DNA from: Deltaproteobacteria bacterium
GTDB taxonomy: Bacteria; Desulfobacterota; Desulfobacteria; Desulfobacterales; SURF-15
Reading direction: 5' to 3'
Length of the DNA stretch: 46,801 nucleotides
Assembly (NCBI GenBank): GCA_019309565.1
Contig: JAFDFZ010000063.1
Location: 1 to 46,801, forward strand
Under the pieces are notes generated by a model, which worked only from the letters and a program-made list of their open reading frames with translations, did no database searches and was not told where the DNA came from. Shown here in pieces: positions 17,932 through 26,974 of this stretch (the stretch's first letter is position 1; each line of letters starts with the position of its first letter). A program made the position numbers and the translations under genes.

Positions 17932-20900
17932 GCGTTTCTGAAATAGCGGTTCGCAAACGGACCAGTGTCGTTGTAATGGCCGTTGTGATCCTCATATTCG
18001 GAGTGATCGCCTATAGATCCTTGCCGCGGGAGTCTGCACCGGATATCACCATCCCGTACGTGTTCATCAAAACCGATTATCCTGGTGTCGCACCGGAGGA
18101 TATTGAACAGCAGATCACCATTCCGATCGAAAAAAAGCTCAAGGGACTCGAATCGGTCAAGAAGATCAAGTCCTCAAGCACCGAAGGGCTTAGCTCCATC
18201 GTCATTGAGTTTGTGGCCGGAACCGATATCGACGATGTACTCACAAAGACCAAAGACAAAGTCGATCAGGCAAAGCCGGATCTTCCCACAGATTTGGAAG
18301 ACGATCCCGAGGTTTTCGAGGTCAACATCTCCGAGTTGCCCATTTTGGTGCTGTCGCTGTCAGGTACCGTAGGCCTTGTTCGATTAAAAGAGATTGCCGA
18401 AGATTTGGAGGAAGATATCGAAACCATACCGGGCGTTCTGGAGGCTGAAGTAACCGGGGGACTGGAACGGGAAATTCGAGTCGAACCGTATCCCAGGAAA
18501 CTCGCTTATTACAGCTTTCCCATTACCCGGCTGCAAACGGTCATCGAACAGGAGAACCAGAACGTGTCCGGCGGCACCATCCGCATGGCCGATGGGCGAT
18601 TTCAACTCCGGGTTCCCGGCGAATTCGACAGCCCTCAGGAGATATACAACCTGGTGATCGGTCTCCACCAGGGGTTTCCGGTTTATCTTAAAGATGTGGC
18701 TCGTGTGATCGATGGGTTCAAAGACGAAGAGAGTCGTGCCCGATTAAACGGCCAACCGGCGGTAAACATAATGGTCAAGAAGCGGGCAGGCGAAAACATT
18801 TTACGAATCACCGATCACATACAGCGGCTCATTGAAGAGCGAAAACCCACCTGGCCAGCAGGCACCACCATAACCACACTGATGGATCAATCCAAAGATA
18901 TCCGCATCATGGTATCCGATTTGGAGAACAACATCGTCTCTGGATTGATCCTTGTGATCGTGGTGCTCCTGTTCGTTATGGGGGTCCGCAATGCCATACT
19001 GGTGAGCCTCGCCATACCGTTTTCAATGTTTATCTCTTTTATCATCCTCCATGCCATGGGCATTACCCTGAATATGGTGGTTTTGTTTTCCCTGACCCTC
19101 TCTTTGGGGATGCTGGTGGATAATGCCATTGTAATCGTAGAAAACATTTTCCGGTACATGCAACAGGGGGTGCCCCGGCTTCGGGCGGCGGTGATGGCTA
19201 CAAGTGAAGTGGCTCAGCCGGTTGCCGCTTCTACACTCACAACTATTGCAGCCTTTTTTCCGATTCTGTTCTGGCCTGGAATTATGGGTGAATTCATGGT
19301 CTATTTACCAAAAACCGTGATTGTCACACTGGGCTCCTCGCTTTTTGTTGCCATGGTAATCAATCCGGCGTTGGCCGCAATATTCATGCGACTGCCTTTG
19401 GGGCGTCGAATCTCCGCTGTTAAACGAAGCACAGATGAGGTACAAAAAGCCGGTGAAGCCCCCATCACAGTACGCGGCCCACTTCTTAAAGCATACCGCA
19501 AACTGCTCAACAGTGCGCTCAACAACCGTTCGGCTGTTGTAATCATATCTTTCTTGTCGCTTATCGCCATGGCCATGATCTGGTTTTATCGAGTCGGGCT
19601 GGAAAAACCAATTGAATTTTTTCCCAGTATCGACCCCACCAGTATTTATGTGAACCTGGATATGCCCGAAGGCGCCGATCTGGAATATTCCGATCGCATA
19701 GCACGTCAGGTTGAAGCGGCCATATGCGGTGGATACGGTTCGGAGGTTCCTCCTCCCGATATTGATCCGGAAACCTGCTTTAACCGACAAACCTCAGAAA
19801 AATTGCATATCCTTGCCAGAGGACAGCGGGTTATTGGTCCTACAGATATTCCAAATATCAAATACGTATATGCCAGGGCCGTTTCCGTTCTGGGCGGTAA
19901 ATCTGCTTTTGAGGAAAACGCTCCCAATCATATTGGCATTCAATTTCATGATCTGGAAGATCGTATCGAACCTGCACTTCAAACCATCGAGGAAATCCGC
20001 CACCGAGTGGAAAACATACCGGGTGCAGAAATCAGCATTGCAAAACAAAGAGAAGGGCCCCCCACCGGGGCTCCTATAAATATTGAAATTTCCGGCGAAA
20101 AATTCGATGTGCTCGGACGTATCGCCCAGCAGGTGCGTGCGGTGATTGAAAAAATCCCATTTGTACAGGATGTTCGTGATGACTATGTGGCTGGTTCTCC
20201 CATGGTTAAATTAAGGGTGAACCGACAGCGCGCAGCTCTTTTGGGGCTTTCAACCGAGGTTATCGGGTTTGCCTTAAAGGTTGCCTTTAACGGGATAAAG
20301 GTGTCCACCTTTCGGGAAGGAGATGAAGACTATGATATCACGGTTCAACTGCCGGCCTCCGAAAGACGCAGAACCAATGTATTACGTGAACTGCTGATTC
20401 CGACCGTCGAAGGCCTGGTGCCGTTGAGTACCATTGCCAAGTTTGAGATTACGGGAGGTTTGGGCCAAATCAACCGCATCAACCACGAGCGGGTGGTTAC
20501 CGTAAAAGCAAACGTTGATGAGCGGTTCATGCCCGGTCCGGTGGTTCGAGCCCAAGCCGAAGAGCTTCTCGCCAATCATCCCCTGCCGCCCGGTTACAGG
20601 CTTCGCTTTACAGGAGAATTTGAAGAGCAGCAAAAGGCAGAAGCGTTTTTGTCCAGGGCCTTTTTGGCCGCTTTGTTTCTTATAGTATTGATACTCGTCA
20701 CCCAGTTTAACTCCGTCTCCCAACCATTGATTATCATGACATCTGTTCTTCTTTCATTAGGGGGTGTTTTTGCCGGTTTGGCGTTTCTTGAAATGCCTTT
20801 CAGCATCATCATGACCGGTGTGGGCGTCATCTCCCTGGCAGGCGTTGTGGTTAACAACGCGATTGTGCTGATCGATTATACCAACAGACTCCTTGCCCGA

Positions 20901-21266
20901 GGTATGGACATTCGCGATGCGATCGTTGCCGCCGGCTGCACACGCCTGCGGCCGGTGTTGTTGACCGCTGTTACCACCATACTGGGACTTTTGCCTATGG
21001 TTACGGGAATCGCCTATGATTTTCATGTAATGGAGTTGTCCACAGTAAGCGAATCTACCCAGTGGTGGAAATCCATGGCAAGTGCGGTGATTTTCGGCCT
21101 GACCTTTGCAACAATTCTTACGCTTGTAGTCGTGCCGACCCTCTATTCACTTGTCTATTCAGCAAGCCGCGCCGCTGAGAAGGGCATCAAACAGATACAC
21201 AAGGCCTACTGGATGCCGTACTATCGGCTTACCGGAACCAAACCCGAAGACGAGGACACGAACTGA
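17928..21266 (+). CDS. RND family efflux permease (HAE1/AcrB-like)
   Basis: 1112 residues, slightly longer than AcrB. The first membrane helix is near residue 12-30. The porter segment GVAPEDIEQQITIPIEKKL, a helix cluster near 330-500 with the proton-relay motif GMLVDNAIVIVENIFR, a second large periplasmic loop and a second helix cluster near 905-1090 (GVVVNNAIVLIDYTNRLLARG) follow the RND plan. The pump is driven by the proton gradient and probably exports hydrophobic compounds. The outer-membrane partner is not encoded nearby. Translational coupling to the fusion protein supports one complex. Confidence 0.95.
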   Translation: MSVSEIAVRKRTSVVVMAVVILIFGVIAYRSLPRESAPDITIPYVFIKTDYPGVAPEDIEQQITIPIEKKLKGLESVKKIKSSSTEGLSSIVIEFVAGTDIDDVLTKTKDKVDQAKPDLPTDLEDDPEVFEVNISELPILVLSLSGTVGLVRLKEIAEDLEEDIETIPGVLEAEVTGGLEREIRVEPYPRKLAYYSFPITRLQTVIEQENQNVSGGTIRMADGRFQLRVPGEFDSPQEIYNLVIGLHQGFPVYLKDVARVIDGFKDEESRARLNGQPAVNIMVKKRAGENILRITDHIQRLIEERKPTWPAGTTITTLMDQSKDIRIMVSDLENNIVSGLILVIVVLLFVMGVRNAILVSLAIPFSMFISFIILHAMGITLNMVVLFSLTLSLGMLVDNAIVIVENIFRYMQQGVPRLRAAVMATSEVAQPVAASTLTTIAAFFPILFWPGIMGEFMVYLPKTVIVTLGSSLFVAMVINPALAAIFMRLPLGRRISAVKRSTDEVQKAGEAPITVRGPLLKAYRKLLNSALNNRSAVVIISFLSLIAMAMIWFYRVGLEKPIEFFPSIDPTSIYVNLDMPEGADLEYSDRIARQVEAAICGGYGSEVPPPDIDPETCFNRQTSEKLHILARGQRVIGPTDIPNIKYVYARAVSVLGGKSAFEENAPNHIGIQFHDLEDRIEPALQTIEEIRHRVENIPGAEISIAKQREGPPTGAPINIEISGEKFDVLGRIAQQVRAVIEKIPFVQDVRDDYVAGSPMVKLRVNRQRAALLGLSTEVIGFALKVAFNGIKVSTFREGDEDYDITVQLPASERRRTNVLRELLIPTVEGLVPLSTIAKFEITGGLGQINRINHERVVTVKANVDERFMPGPVVRAQAEELLANHPLPPGYRLRFTGEFEEQQKAEAFLSRAFLAALFLIVLILVTQFNSVSQPLIIMTSVLLSLGGVFAGLAFLEMPFSIIMTGVGVISLAGVVVNNAIVLIDYTNRLLARGMDIRDAIVAAGCTRLRPVLLTAVTTILGLLPMVTGIAYDFHVMELSTVSESTQWWKSMASAVIFGLTFATILTLVVVPTLYSLVYSASRAAEKGIKQIHKAYWMPYYRLTGTKPEDEDTN

Positions 21267-21364
21267 TGGAAGTACAGCCGTTTTACAAAAGGTTTGACGT
21301 TGTTGGGTTCTTCATAACTGAGCGGGTCAAAAAAATGACATCTTCCCAGAGCCTGTGTGGAAAT

Positions 21365-21424
21365 TTTATTTATCGATCAAAGTTCCCTCAGGCGGCGATA
21401 CGGTGGCTTTGACCGATAAATAAA
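21365..21424. repeat. 18-bp inverted repeat downstream of the RND permease
   Basis: TTTATTTATCGATCAAAG (21365-21382) pairs with CTTTGACCGATAAATAAA (21407-21424) with one mismatch, around a 24-base loop. It lies about 100 bp after the permease stop and just before a sigma54 promoter. It could be a 3' end structure for the pump transcript. The stem is AT-rich and no T-run follows on the plus strand. Confidence 0.65.
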
Positions 21425-21445
21425 AAAATCATGAAAATGTTCATC

Positions 21446-21460
21446 TGGCACAAAAACTGC
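21446..21460 (+). promoter_or_regulatory. Sigma54 (-24/-12) promoter of the response regulator gene
   Basis: The sequence TGGCACAAAAACTGC has a perfect -24 TGGCAC and a -12 CTGC with exactly ten bases between GG and GC. Transcription would start near 21472, about 50 bases before the response regulator ATG (21524). Expression would then need an NtrC-type activator. One candidate is the PAS activator encoded at 10619-12133, but its operator motif is not seen here. Confidence 0.65.
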
Positions 21461-21523
21461 GTACAAATTAGGCGGGGGTGGAATGTTTTTTATGTTAAAT
21501 AAATGCGCGGAGAGGATTATAAC

Positions 21524-21955
21524 ATGTCGCAGAAAATAATGACGGGATCAGAGACGATTCTGGTCGTGGATGATGAGGACATGATACTGGATGTTGCAAA
21601 GCAGATGATGGAGAAACTGGGGTATAAAGTATATACGGCAGGCAATGGCACTGAGGCCATTGAGCTCTATAAGACGAAAAGGAATGATATCGACATGGTC
21701 ATCCTGGATATGGTTTTGCCTGATATGGAAGGCAAAGAAGCATATGAGTGCCTAAAGAAAATAGACCCAGAGGTAATGGTTTTGTTATCAAGCGGCTACA
21801 GCATCGCCGGGGAAGCGGAGGAAATCCTAAGCCGCGGATGTAACGGGTTCATACAAAAACCTTTCGATCTGAAACGGTTGTCGAAAAAAATCAGAGAAAT
21901 TCTGAATGGCGAAAAACAAGGCTTGCGCCAGCAAAACATGAAAATGACAGCTTAG
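21524..21955 (+). CDS. Single-domain response regulator (CheY-like receiver)
   Basis: 143 residues from the ATG at 21524, which has a GGAGAGG site eight bases upstream. The receiver domain fills the protein: acidic pair Asp16-Asp17 (LVVDDEDM), phospho-acceptor Asp62 (VILDMVLPDM), switch Ser90 (LLSSGYS) and Lys112 (FIQKPFD). There is no output domain, so it acts by protein contact or in a phosphorelay. The QKPF signature is common in receivers fused to hybrid histidine kinases, from which this one may derive. It is probably expressed from the sigma54 promoter upstream. Confidence 0.93.
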   Translation: MSQKIMTGSETILVVDDEDMILDVAKQMMEKLGYKVYTAGNGTEAIELYKTKRNDIDMVILDMVLPDMEGKEAYECLKKIDPEVMVLLSSGYSIAGEAEEILSRGCNGFIQKPFDLKRLSKKIREILNGEKQGLRQQNMKMTA

Positions 21956-22005
21956 CTCCCTGCCGACGTATTCTCGATTATCCGCCAGTCGATACCAACA
22001 GCACC

Positions 22006-22914
22006 ATGTGGATTCCCATTCAGCCTACAGCTAATAAAACTGAATTCCAGCGGCTTTTTCTATGGACACTGGTTGCTGCTTACACGGTTTCGCTTCCATA
22101 CATTATCCTCATTTATGAAATGCTTGTTCGCACATTTTCAAAGGCGCTGGTGGAAACTATTCCTCTTGTCACGATCGTTATTTTGGCATTGACTTACATC
22201 GCATTCGGAGTTTTTGCAAAAAAAGATAAATACCATTATATCGCATTGATCCTTTGTTTGATCATCATTTATGTAATCGTTTCCTTTACACCGGTACGAA
22301 ATACCCATTTTCATGTAACGGAATATGTTATTTTATCCTGGATGGTTTTCAAGGCGCTTTCAATAGATTACAGGGGAAGCGGAATTTTTACGCTTGTTTT
22401 CATCTGCTCCTCTCTGCTTGGTGTGGTAGACGAACTGTTACAGGGGATCCACCCGCAGCGGTATTTTTTGATTCAAGATTTAGCTGTCAATACGGCCTCG
22501 ACGCTGGTTGGTGTTATCTCGTTGATGGGGATTAAAAGAGGTTCACGGCATGATTGGCGGCATGGTTGGGAGTGGGTCGGGCTGATAGGCAGAAAGAAAA
22601 AAACGCTTGGGTTGATTTTCGCAGGTTTTCTGGGTGCTTTCGTCATGTGCGCATATTTGCAGAAAGTTAAGATCATTGGCGCATTCCGGGGAATCTATCC
22701 GCCCTGGTTGATCGGATGGAATGTGGCGTTTGTTGCTCTTGGCGTTTTTTTTATCCGCAGAACAGGCAAATCCGTTACTGGTGTAGGTAAACTCAGGGAG
22801 AAGGCCCGTGAAATGCTGACAGCCCGGCTTTGGGTGTTGTGCCCGCTTTCGATTCTGGTAGCGATACACAGCCTTGTCTTTTTTGTGGTTCTGCCCGGCT
22901 GGGAGTTTAAGTAA
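22006..22914 (+). CDS. VanZ-like multi-pass membrane protein
   Basis: 302 residues with about seven hydrophobic segments (near 18-40, 50-70, 78-95, 105-120, 128-145, 205-225, 235-250 and a C-terminal one). The region HVTEYVILSWMVFKAL followed by GVVDELLQGIHPQRYF and DLAVNTASTLVG matches the VanZ-like domain, with its conserved His/Glu and Asp/Glu residues at membrane edges. The function of most VanZ-like proteins is unknown. Only enterococcal VanZ has a teicoplanin link, which should not be assumed here. There is no clear ribosome site, so the start could lie further in. Confidence 0.78.
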   Translation: MWIPIQPTANKTEFQRLFLWTLVAAYTVSLPYIILIYEMLVRTFSKALVETIPLVTIVILALTYIAFGVFAKKDKYHYIALILCLIIIYVIVSFTPVRNTHFHVTEYVILSWMVFKALSIDYRGSGIFTLVFICSSLLGVVDELLQGIHPQRYFLIQDLAVNTASTLVGVISLMGIKRGSRHDWRHGWEWVGLIGRKKKTLGLIFAGFLGAFVMCAYLQKVKIIGAFRGIYPPWLIGWNVAFVALGVFFIRRTGKSVTGVGKLREKAREMLTARLWVLCPLSILVAIHSLVFFVVLPGWEFK

Positions 22915-23041
22915 ACCCCGTTAGAGAACGATGTTCTCTGACGACTATAGATGGTGGCATTAAACCACCATCTATAAGGAATTATCTATACAACCGACAG
23001 GAGTCGATGGCTTTCTCTAACGGGGTAAACCCTGTTTACCC
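22915..23041. repeat. Structured palindromic element with alternative stems
   Basis: Outer arms ACCCCGTTAGAGAA (22915-22928) and TTCTCTAACGGGGT (23013-23026) are a perfect 14-bp inverted repeat. Inside is a perfect 12-bp stem, TATAGATGGTGG (22946-22957) with CCACCATCTATA (22965-22976). A third hairpin, GAGAAC-gat-GTTCTC (22924-22938), shares bases with the outer arm, so the two cannot form together. A fourth, GGGTAAAC-cct-GTTTACCC (23023-23041), overlaps the right arm. The element starts at the VanZ-like stop codon and ends about 100 bp before the ihf promoter. It could be a MITE-like repeat or a switching leader or terminator. Confidence 0.8.
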
Positions 23042-23140
23042 AGAAAGACCAGGTGAAACCGATTCCAGGTTGAAGGCAACCCGCTTGGATAAAGCAAATT
23101 GGCTTTTTCAGATAAACAGAAAATAAAATCTCATAAGTAC

Positions 23141-23169
23141 TTGACAAAAGGGGAAATTAGACGTAATTA
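23141..23169 (+). promoter_or_regulatory. Sigma70 promoter of the IHF gene
   Basis: A consensus -35 TTGACA (23141-23146) is followed after 17 bases by TAATTA (23164-23169). An overlapping TAATAC at 23168 is an alternative -10. The start codon lies about 50 bases downstream of the likely transcription start. Confidence 0.7.
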
Positions 23170-23226
23170 ATACCACTTGGAGAACAGGGTACTTTCAACC
23201 GGTATATGAAAAGGAGTTATGTCGGT

Positions 23227-23514
23227 ATGGCGTTAACCAAAGCAGAAATCATCGAATCGATCCATAATCAGCTGGGGCTGCCCAAAAAGAATTGTGCTGA
23301 TTTGTTTGAAACGCTTCTTGATATAATCAAATCAACACTGGCAGATGGCGAAGACATTCTCATCAGCGGCTTTGGAAAGTTCTGCGTGAAGAACAAACGG
23401 GAACGACGAGGAAGAAATCCTGCTACAGGGGCCGACATGATGCTGGATAAACGAAGAGTGGTGACATTCCGCTGTTCATCTGTTTTAAGAAACAAGATAA
23501 ACGGCCAACAGTAG
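23227..23514 (+). CDS. ihfA: Integration host factor / HU family DNA-bending protein (IhfA-like)
   Basis: 95 residues from the ATG at 23227 (MALTKAEIIESIHNQLGLP), chosen because IhfA proteins begin this way and an AAGGAG site lies ten bases upstream. The alternative ATG at 23206 would add seven residues. The beta-arm region GFGKFCVKNKRERRGRNPATG carries the DNA-intercalating proline motif RNPATG. IHF bends DNA and commonly assists sigma54 promoters, two of which lie in this window. It could also be a beta subunit or homodimeric HU-like protein, but IhfA fits best. Confidence 0.9.
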   Translation: MALTKAEIIESIHNQLGLPKKNCADLFETLLDIIKSTLADGEDILISGFGKFCVKNKRERRGRNPATGADMMLDKRRVVTFRCSSVLRNKINGQQ

Positions 23515-23529
23515 TTTCATCCTCTAATT

Positions 23530-24681
23530 ATGCCCACGCTCGTTTACAGGTGGAATTGGCTTCTTCCCTTTTCGCCTCCAGTGCAAACAGAACCGGTTTG
23601 GCGTTGCAGCATCTTATTTCGGATAATACTCATCGGGCTGTTATGGATTTTGCCAAACCATTCCCTGTTTGGCCAGGAAAGTCTTATCCCTCCCCGTGTC
23701 ACTGATTTTCCACTTCCAAAAACCGTAAGCCTCTGCGGGGAACGCATGCCCCTTGAAGATCGCAGGGTATGGGAAATGCTCGACCGAGAATTTACCATCT
23801 CCGTATATGATAGGGCTCAAGTGATCATGTGGATGAAAAGAGCCGGCCGGTATTTTCCGTACATCGAAAAGAAACTTGCCGAAGCGGGCATGCCTGATGA
23901 TTTAAAGTATCTCGCCCTAGCAGAAAGCGCCCTTATCGGCTATGTCCGATCCCGCGCCGGTGCCAAAGGATACTGGCAGTTTATGGCCCGTACGGCAAGA
24001 CGCAGAGGCTTGCGCAAAGATCGGATGGTTGACGAACGGCTCCACTTTGAGCTGTCCACTGAAGCAGCGTTAAGACACCTTCGATACTTAAAAAAAAAGT
24101 TTGGCTCCTGGACCCTTGCCATGGCCGCTTATAATTGCGGGGAGAGCCGGCTTAAGAGGGAAATCAAGCACCAGAGAGTCAAGGATTATTACCGGCTGAA
24201 TCTGCCGGTTGAAACGGAACGATACATTTTCCGCATCGCCGCCATAAAAATTATTATGGAAAACCCTGAAGATTTTGGATATCACCTGCCACCAGAGCGG
24301 ATTTACAAGCCTCTTGAGGTTGATGTTGTCAGGGTAAAATCAACGGCCCGGCTGCATTTAAGTGATGTTGCAGAAGCATTGGATACGGATTTCAAAACCC
24401 TAAAGGAGCTCAACCCCCACATTCTCGGCTACCATCTGCCCACCGGCCGATTCTATATGAAAGTGCCTGCCGGAAAAGGAGAAATGCTTCCGGCAGTCAT
24501 CGCCCGGCTCACACCTGCCCGCTCCCTCCATAGATCTGGCACCTACTATGTGGTTCGGCCTGGAGACACGCTGCACCGCATTTCTAAGAAAACCGGAGTT
24601 TCCGTAGCCAGGCTTAAAGATATTAACGGCATTAGAGGTTCCTTAATCCGCGCGGGGCAGAAGCTTCGGTTACATCCATGA
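23530..24681 (+). CDS. Membrane-anchored lytic transglycosylase with LysM domain (MltD-like)
   Basis: 383 residues. A hydrophobic N-terminal segment (about 27-43) precedes a transglycosylase SLT domain with catalytic Glu132 in LALAESALIGY. AGAKGYWQFM and AMAAYNCGESRLKREI follow, which are the family motifs. Near residues 267-320 is a degenerate repeat, and a clear LysM domain follows at 339-382 (YYVVRPGDTLHRISKKTGVS). The enzyme would cut peptidoglycan glycan strands in the periplasm. RlpA follows 9 bp later, so both genes are probably cotranscribed for cell-wall remodelling. No strong ribosome site was seen. Confidence 0.92.
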   Translation: MPTLVYRWNWLLPFSPPVQTEPVWRCSILFRIILIGLLWILPNHSLFGQESLIPPRVTDFPLPKTVSLCGERMPLEDRRVWEMLDREFTISVYDRAQVIMWMKRAGRYFPYIEKKLAEAGMPDDLKYLALAESALIGYVRSRAGAKGYWQFMARTARRRGLRKDRMVDERLHFELSTEAALRHLRYLKKKFGSWTLAMAAYNCGESRLKREIKHQRVKDYYRLNLPVETERYIFRIAAIKIIMENPEDFGYHLPPERIYKPLEVDVVRVKSTARLHLSDVAEALDTDFKTLKELNPHILGYHLPTGRFYMKVPAGKGEMLPAVIARLTPARSLHRSGTYYVVRPGDTLHRISKKTGVSVARLKDINGIRGSLIRAGQKLRLHP

Positions 24682-24690
24682 AAAAAAGAG

Positions 24691-25410
24691 TTGATAGTAT
24701 GCGTTGCCATCGGATGTTTTGCTGAAATGTACGAACATTCCAAGAATATGCTCAAAAACAACCCCCCTGGCATGCATGCAGCGGTGGTGTGCCTGTTTGT
24801 CTTCTCCTGCGGGGCTATCAAAACAGGATATCATCTCACAAAGGGCACCATTACCGGAACCTATAAACTTACAAAGGCTGTCGTAAAGGCAACGGCCGGG
24901 ACCGGCAAAACGATTTACAAGATTGGTGAATTCTCCTTTGAGGTGGTTATGGCACCGATGAGCTGGCCGCTTATAAGAGAAGAGATCGATTCCATCGACG
25001 GCCTGCCTCCCAAAGAAGCCATTCGCCAGAAACGGGTAAAAACGGCACCGTATATCGTCAACGGGAAACAGTACATTCCCATGACCCCTGATGCGGCACG
25101 AACCTATCGAGAAGTGGGTATTGCCTCCTGGTACGGATATGAAACATATCGGCGTAAAGGAGGCCGTATGACGGCAAACGGTGAAGTTTTTCATCCCATG
25201 GGGCTTAATGCGGCTCATAAACACCTGCCGCTTCCAACCTATGTCAGGGTGACCAACCTTGAAAACAGAAAAAGTATCATTGTCCGCGTAAACGACCGCG
25301 GTCCTTTTGTAAAGGGACGCATCATCGATTTAAGTGCAGGTGCCGCCAAGCGGCTCGGTTTCTATGAAAAAGGAACTGCAAGGGTACTGGTGGAAGCCCT
25401 GATTTTTTGA
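24691..25410 (+). CDS. rlpA: RlpA-like double-psi beta-barrel septal ring protein
   Basis: 239 residues from the furthest start (TTG 24691). ATGs at 24727 or 24748 are alternatives. The hydrophobic stretch AAVVCLFVFSCGAIK resembles a lipoprotein signal, although the box VFSC is imperfect. The C-terminal double-psi barrel is clear: GIASWYGYETYRRKGGRMT, then AAHKHLPLPTYVRVTNLENR and VRVNDRGPFVKGRIIDLS. These include the conserved residues of RlpA, a peptidoglycan-binding or lytic protein that works on denuded glycan at the septum. There is no SPOR domain. It pairs with the lytic transglycosylase upstream. Confidence 0.88.
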   Translation: MIVCVAIGCFAEMYEHSKNMLKNNPPGMHAAVVCLFVFSCGAIKTGYHLTKGTITGTYKLTKAVVKATAGTGKTIYKIGEFSFEVVMAPMSWPLIREEIDSIDGLPPKEAIRQKRVKTAPYIVNGKQYIPMTPDAARTYREVGIASWYGYETYRRKGGRMTANGEVFHPMGLNAAHKHLPLPTYVRVTNLENRKSIIVRVNDRGPFVKGRIIDLSAGAAKRLGFYEKGTARVLVEALIF

Positions 25411-25416
25411 AGTTTC

Positions 25417-26937
25417 TCAGGCTTTTAGCGCTGCTATAACCTTTTTTGCGACATTCTCTGCAGCAAACCCGTATTGTTCCATCAATATTTCACCTGGAGC
25501 AGAAGCCCCATAGCCGTTTATTCCAATAACTGCGTCTGCCGCTCCCACATATCGCTGCCAGCCCATAGGAATCCCGGCTTCAATGGCGATCCTTGTGTTC
25601 ACCTCAGGGGGCAGCACCATATCTTTGTAATCTTGAGAGGTGGCATCAAACAGTTCCCAGCTGGGCATGCTGACCACCCTTGCTGAAATTCCTCTTTCGG
25701 CCAGAAGATCTTTTGCCTCCAGTGCCAGGTGTACTTCTGAGCCTGAAGCAATCAAAATGGCATCCGGGGTATTGTCTGTGTCTGCAAGAATATAGGCCCC
25801 GTTTCTGAGGCCTTGCTCTGATGGGTAGCGGTCTCGATGAATAACCGGAAGCTTTTGGCGTGATAAAATCACTGCGATCGGTCCGCTTAAGTTCTTTACT
25901 GCAAGGCGCCATGCCTCTGCGGTTTCTGTTGCATCTGCCGGGCGAATTACCGTAAGCCCGGATATCGCACGCAGGCTGACAAGATGTTCAACCGGTTGAT
26001 GGGTGGGGCCGTCCTCGCCCAGTGCGATACTGTCGTGAGTGAATATATATATGACCGGCAACTTCATCATGGATGCCAGACGGATAGCAGGTCGCATATA
26101 GTCCGAGAAGATCAAAAATGTGGCCCCGTATGGCCAAAGCCCTCCATGAAGCGCAATCCCGGATAAAACCGCGCCCATTGCATGTTCTCTAACACCAAAA
26201 CGAATATTGCGACCTTCGGACGAATCTTTCTGAAAATCATGCGATGAGTTTATGAGAGTGTTGGTCGAAGGGGCAAGGTCCGCGGAACCACCAATCAGAG
26301 ACGGTAGTTTTTCAGAAATGGCATTGAGCACCTTACCTGAAGCGGCCCTTGTTGCAATGGCGTCTGTATCGGAAAAATCCGGGATATTCGAATCCCAGCC
26401 GGCCGGCAGTTTCCGGGTTACAGCATTCATGAGGTCGTCTGCAAGCTCCGGAAATTGTTTACGATACCTTTCGAAAGCGGATTGCCAGTTCTGCTCCTGT
26501 CTTTTTCCTCTTTCAATGCATTGCCGAAATACGGCAAGCGCCCTGTCCGGTACATAAAACCAAGCCTCTTGCGGCCAGCCGAGATTTTTCTTGGCAAGAC
26601 GCACCTCTTCGACTCCAAGCGGCGATCCATGAGCATCGGCGGTATCCTGCCGGTTAGGACTTCCATATCCGATATGGGTGCTTAGGATGATGATGGAAGG
26701 TTTGGTTGTTTCCATTTTGGCTGTCTCAATGGCGTTTGTAAGCGCCGCTACATCGTTTCCATCCTCAATATGCAGAAGATGCCAGGTCCATAGCACGTAT
26801 GCTGCGGCCGCCAGCCCCATGGGAGCCCCCGGATATCCGCTGTTGGCCTTCTGCACTGCATCCATGGCCAGGGTTCGGATGGTGTTTATGCACACAGAAT
26901 CGATGCCGCTTGTACTGACACGGGATTCATTTGTCAT
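25417..26937 (-). CDS. tkt: Transketolase with large internal in-frame deletion
   Basis: 506 residues against about 660 usual. The start ([18 protein letters not shown]) and the pyrimidine-binding and C-terminal domains are good ([21 protein letters not shown] with the catalytic Glu, [19 protein letters not shown]). After residue 51 the text jumps from AAYVLWT to [11 protein letters not shown], skipping about 150 residues that normally hold the GDG...N thiamine-diphosphate/metal motif. Such a protein should not bind cofactor and is probably inactive, unless the gap is an assembly error. The junction is near 26785. The RlpA gene converges on it with a 6-bp gap. Confidence 0.88.
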   Translation of the reverse strand: MTNESRVSTSGIDSVCINTIRTLAMDAVQKANSGYPGAPMGLAAAAYVLWTWHLLHIEDGNDVAALTNAIETAKMETTKPSIIILSTHIGYGSPNRQDTADAHGSPLGVEEVRLAKKNLGWPQEAWFYVPDRALAVFRQCIERGKRQEQNWQSAFERYRKQFPELADDLMNAVTRKLPAGWDSNIPDFSDTDAIATRAASGKVLNAISEKLPSLIGGSADLAPSTNTLINSSHDFQKDSSEGRNIRFGVREHAMGAVLSGIALHGGLWPYGATFLIFSDYMRPAIRLASMMKLPVIYIFTHDSIALGEDGPTHQPVEHLVSLRAISGLTVIRPADATETAEAWRLAVKNLSGPIAVILSRQKLPVIHRDRYPSEQGLRNGAYILADTDNTPDAILIASGSEVHLALEAKDLLAERGISARVVSMPSWELFDATSQDYKDMVLPPEVNTRIAIEAGIPMGWQRYVGAADAVIGINGYGASAPGEILMEQYGFAAENVAKKVIAALKA

Positions 26938-26974
26938 GAAATTTATTTCCTTTCCGCTTGATGTGAGTTTCCTT

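Noticed and set aside
22915-23026. Possible attC site because the arms contain GTTAGAG and CTCTAAC
   Set aside because: The boxes are in reverse order (GTT first, AAC last), opposite to attC.
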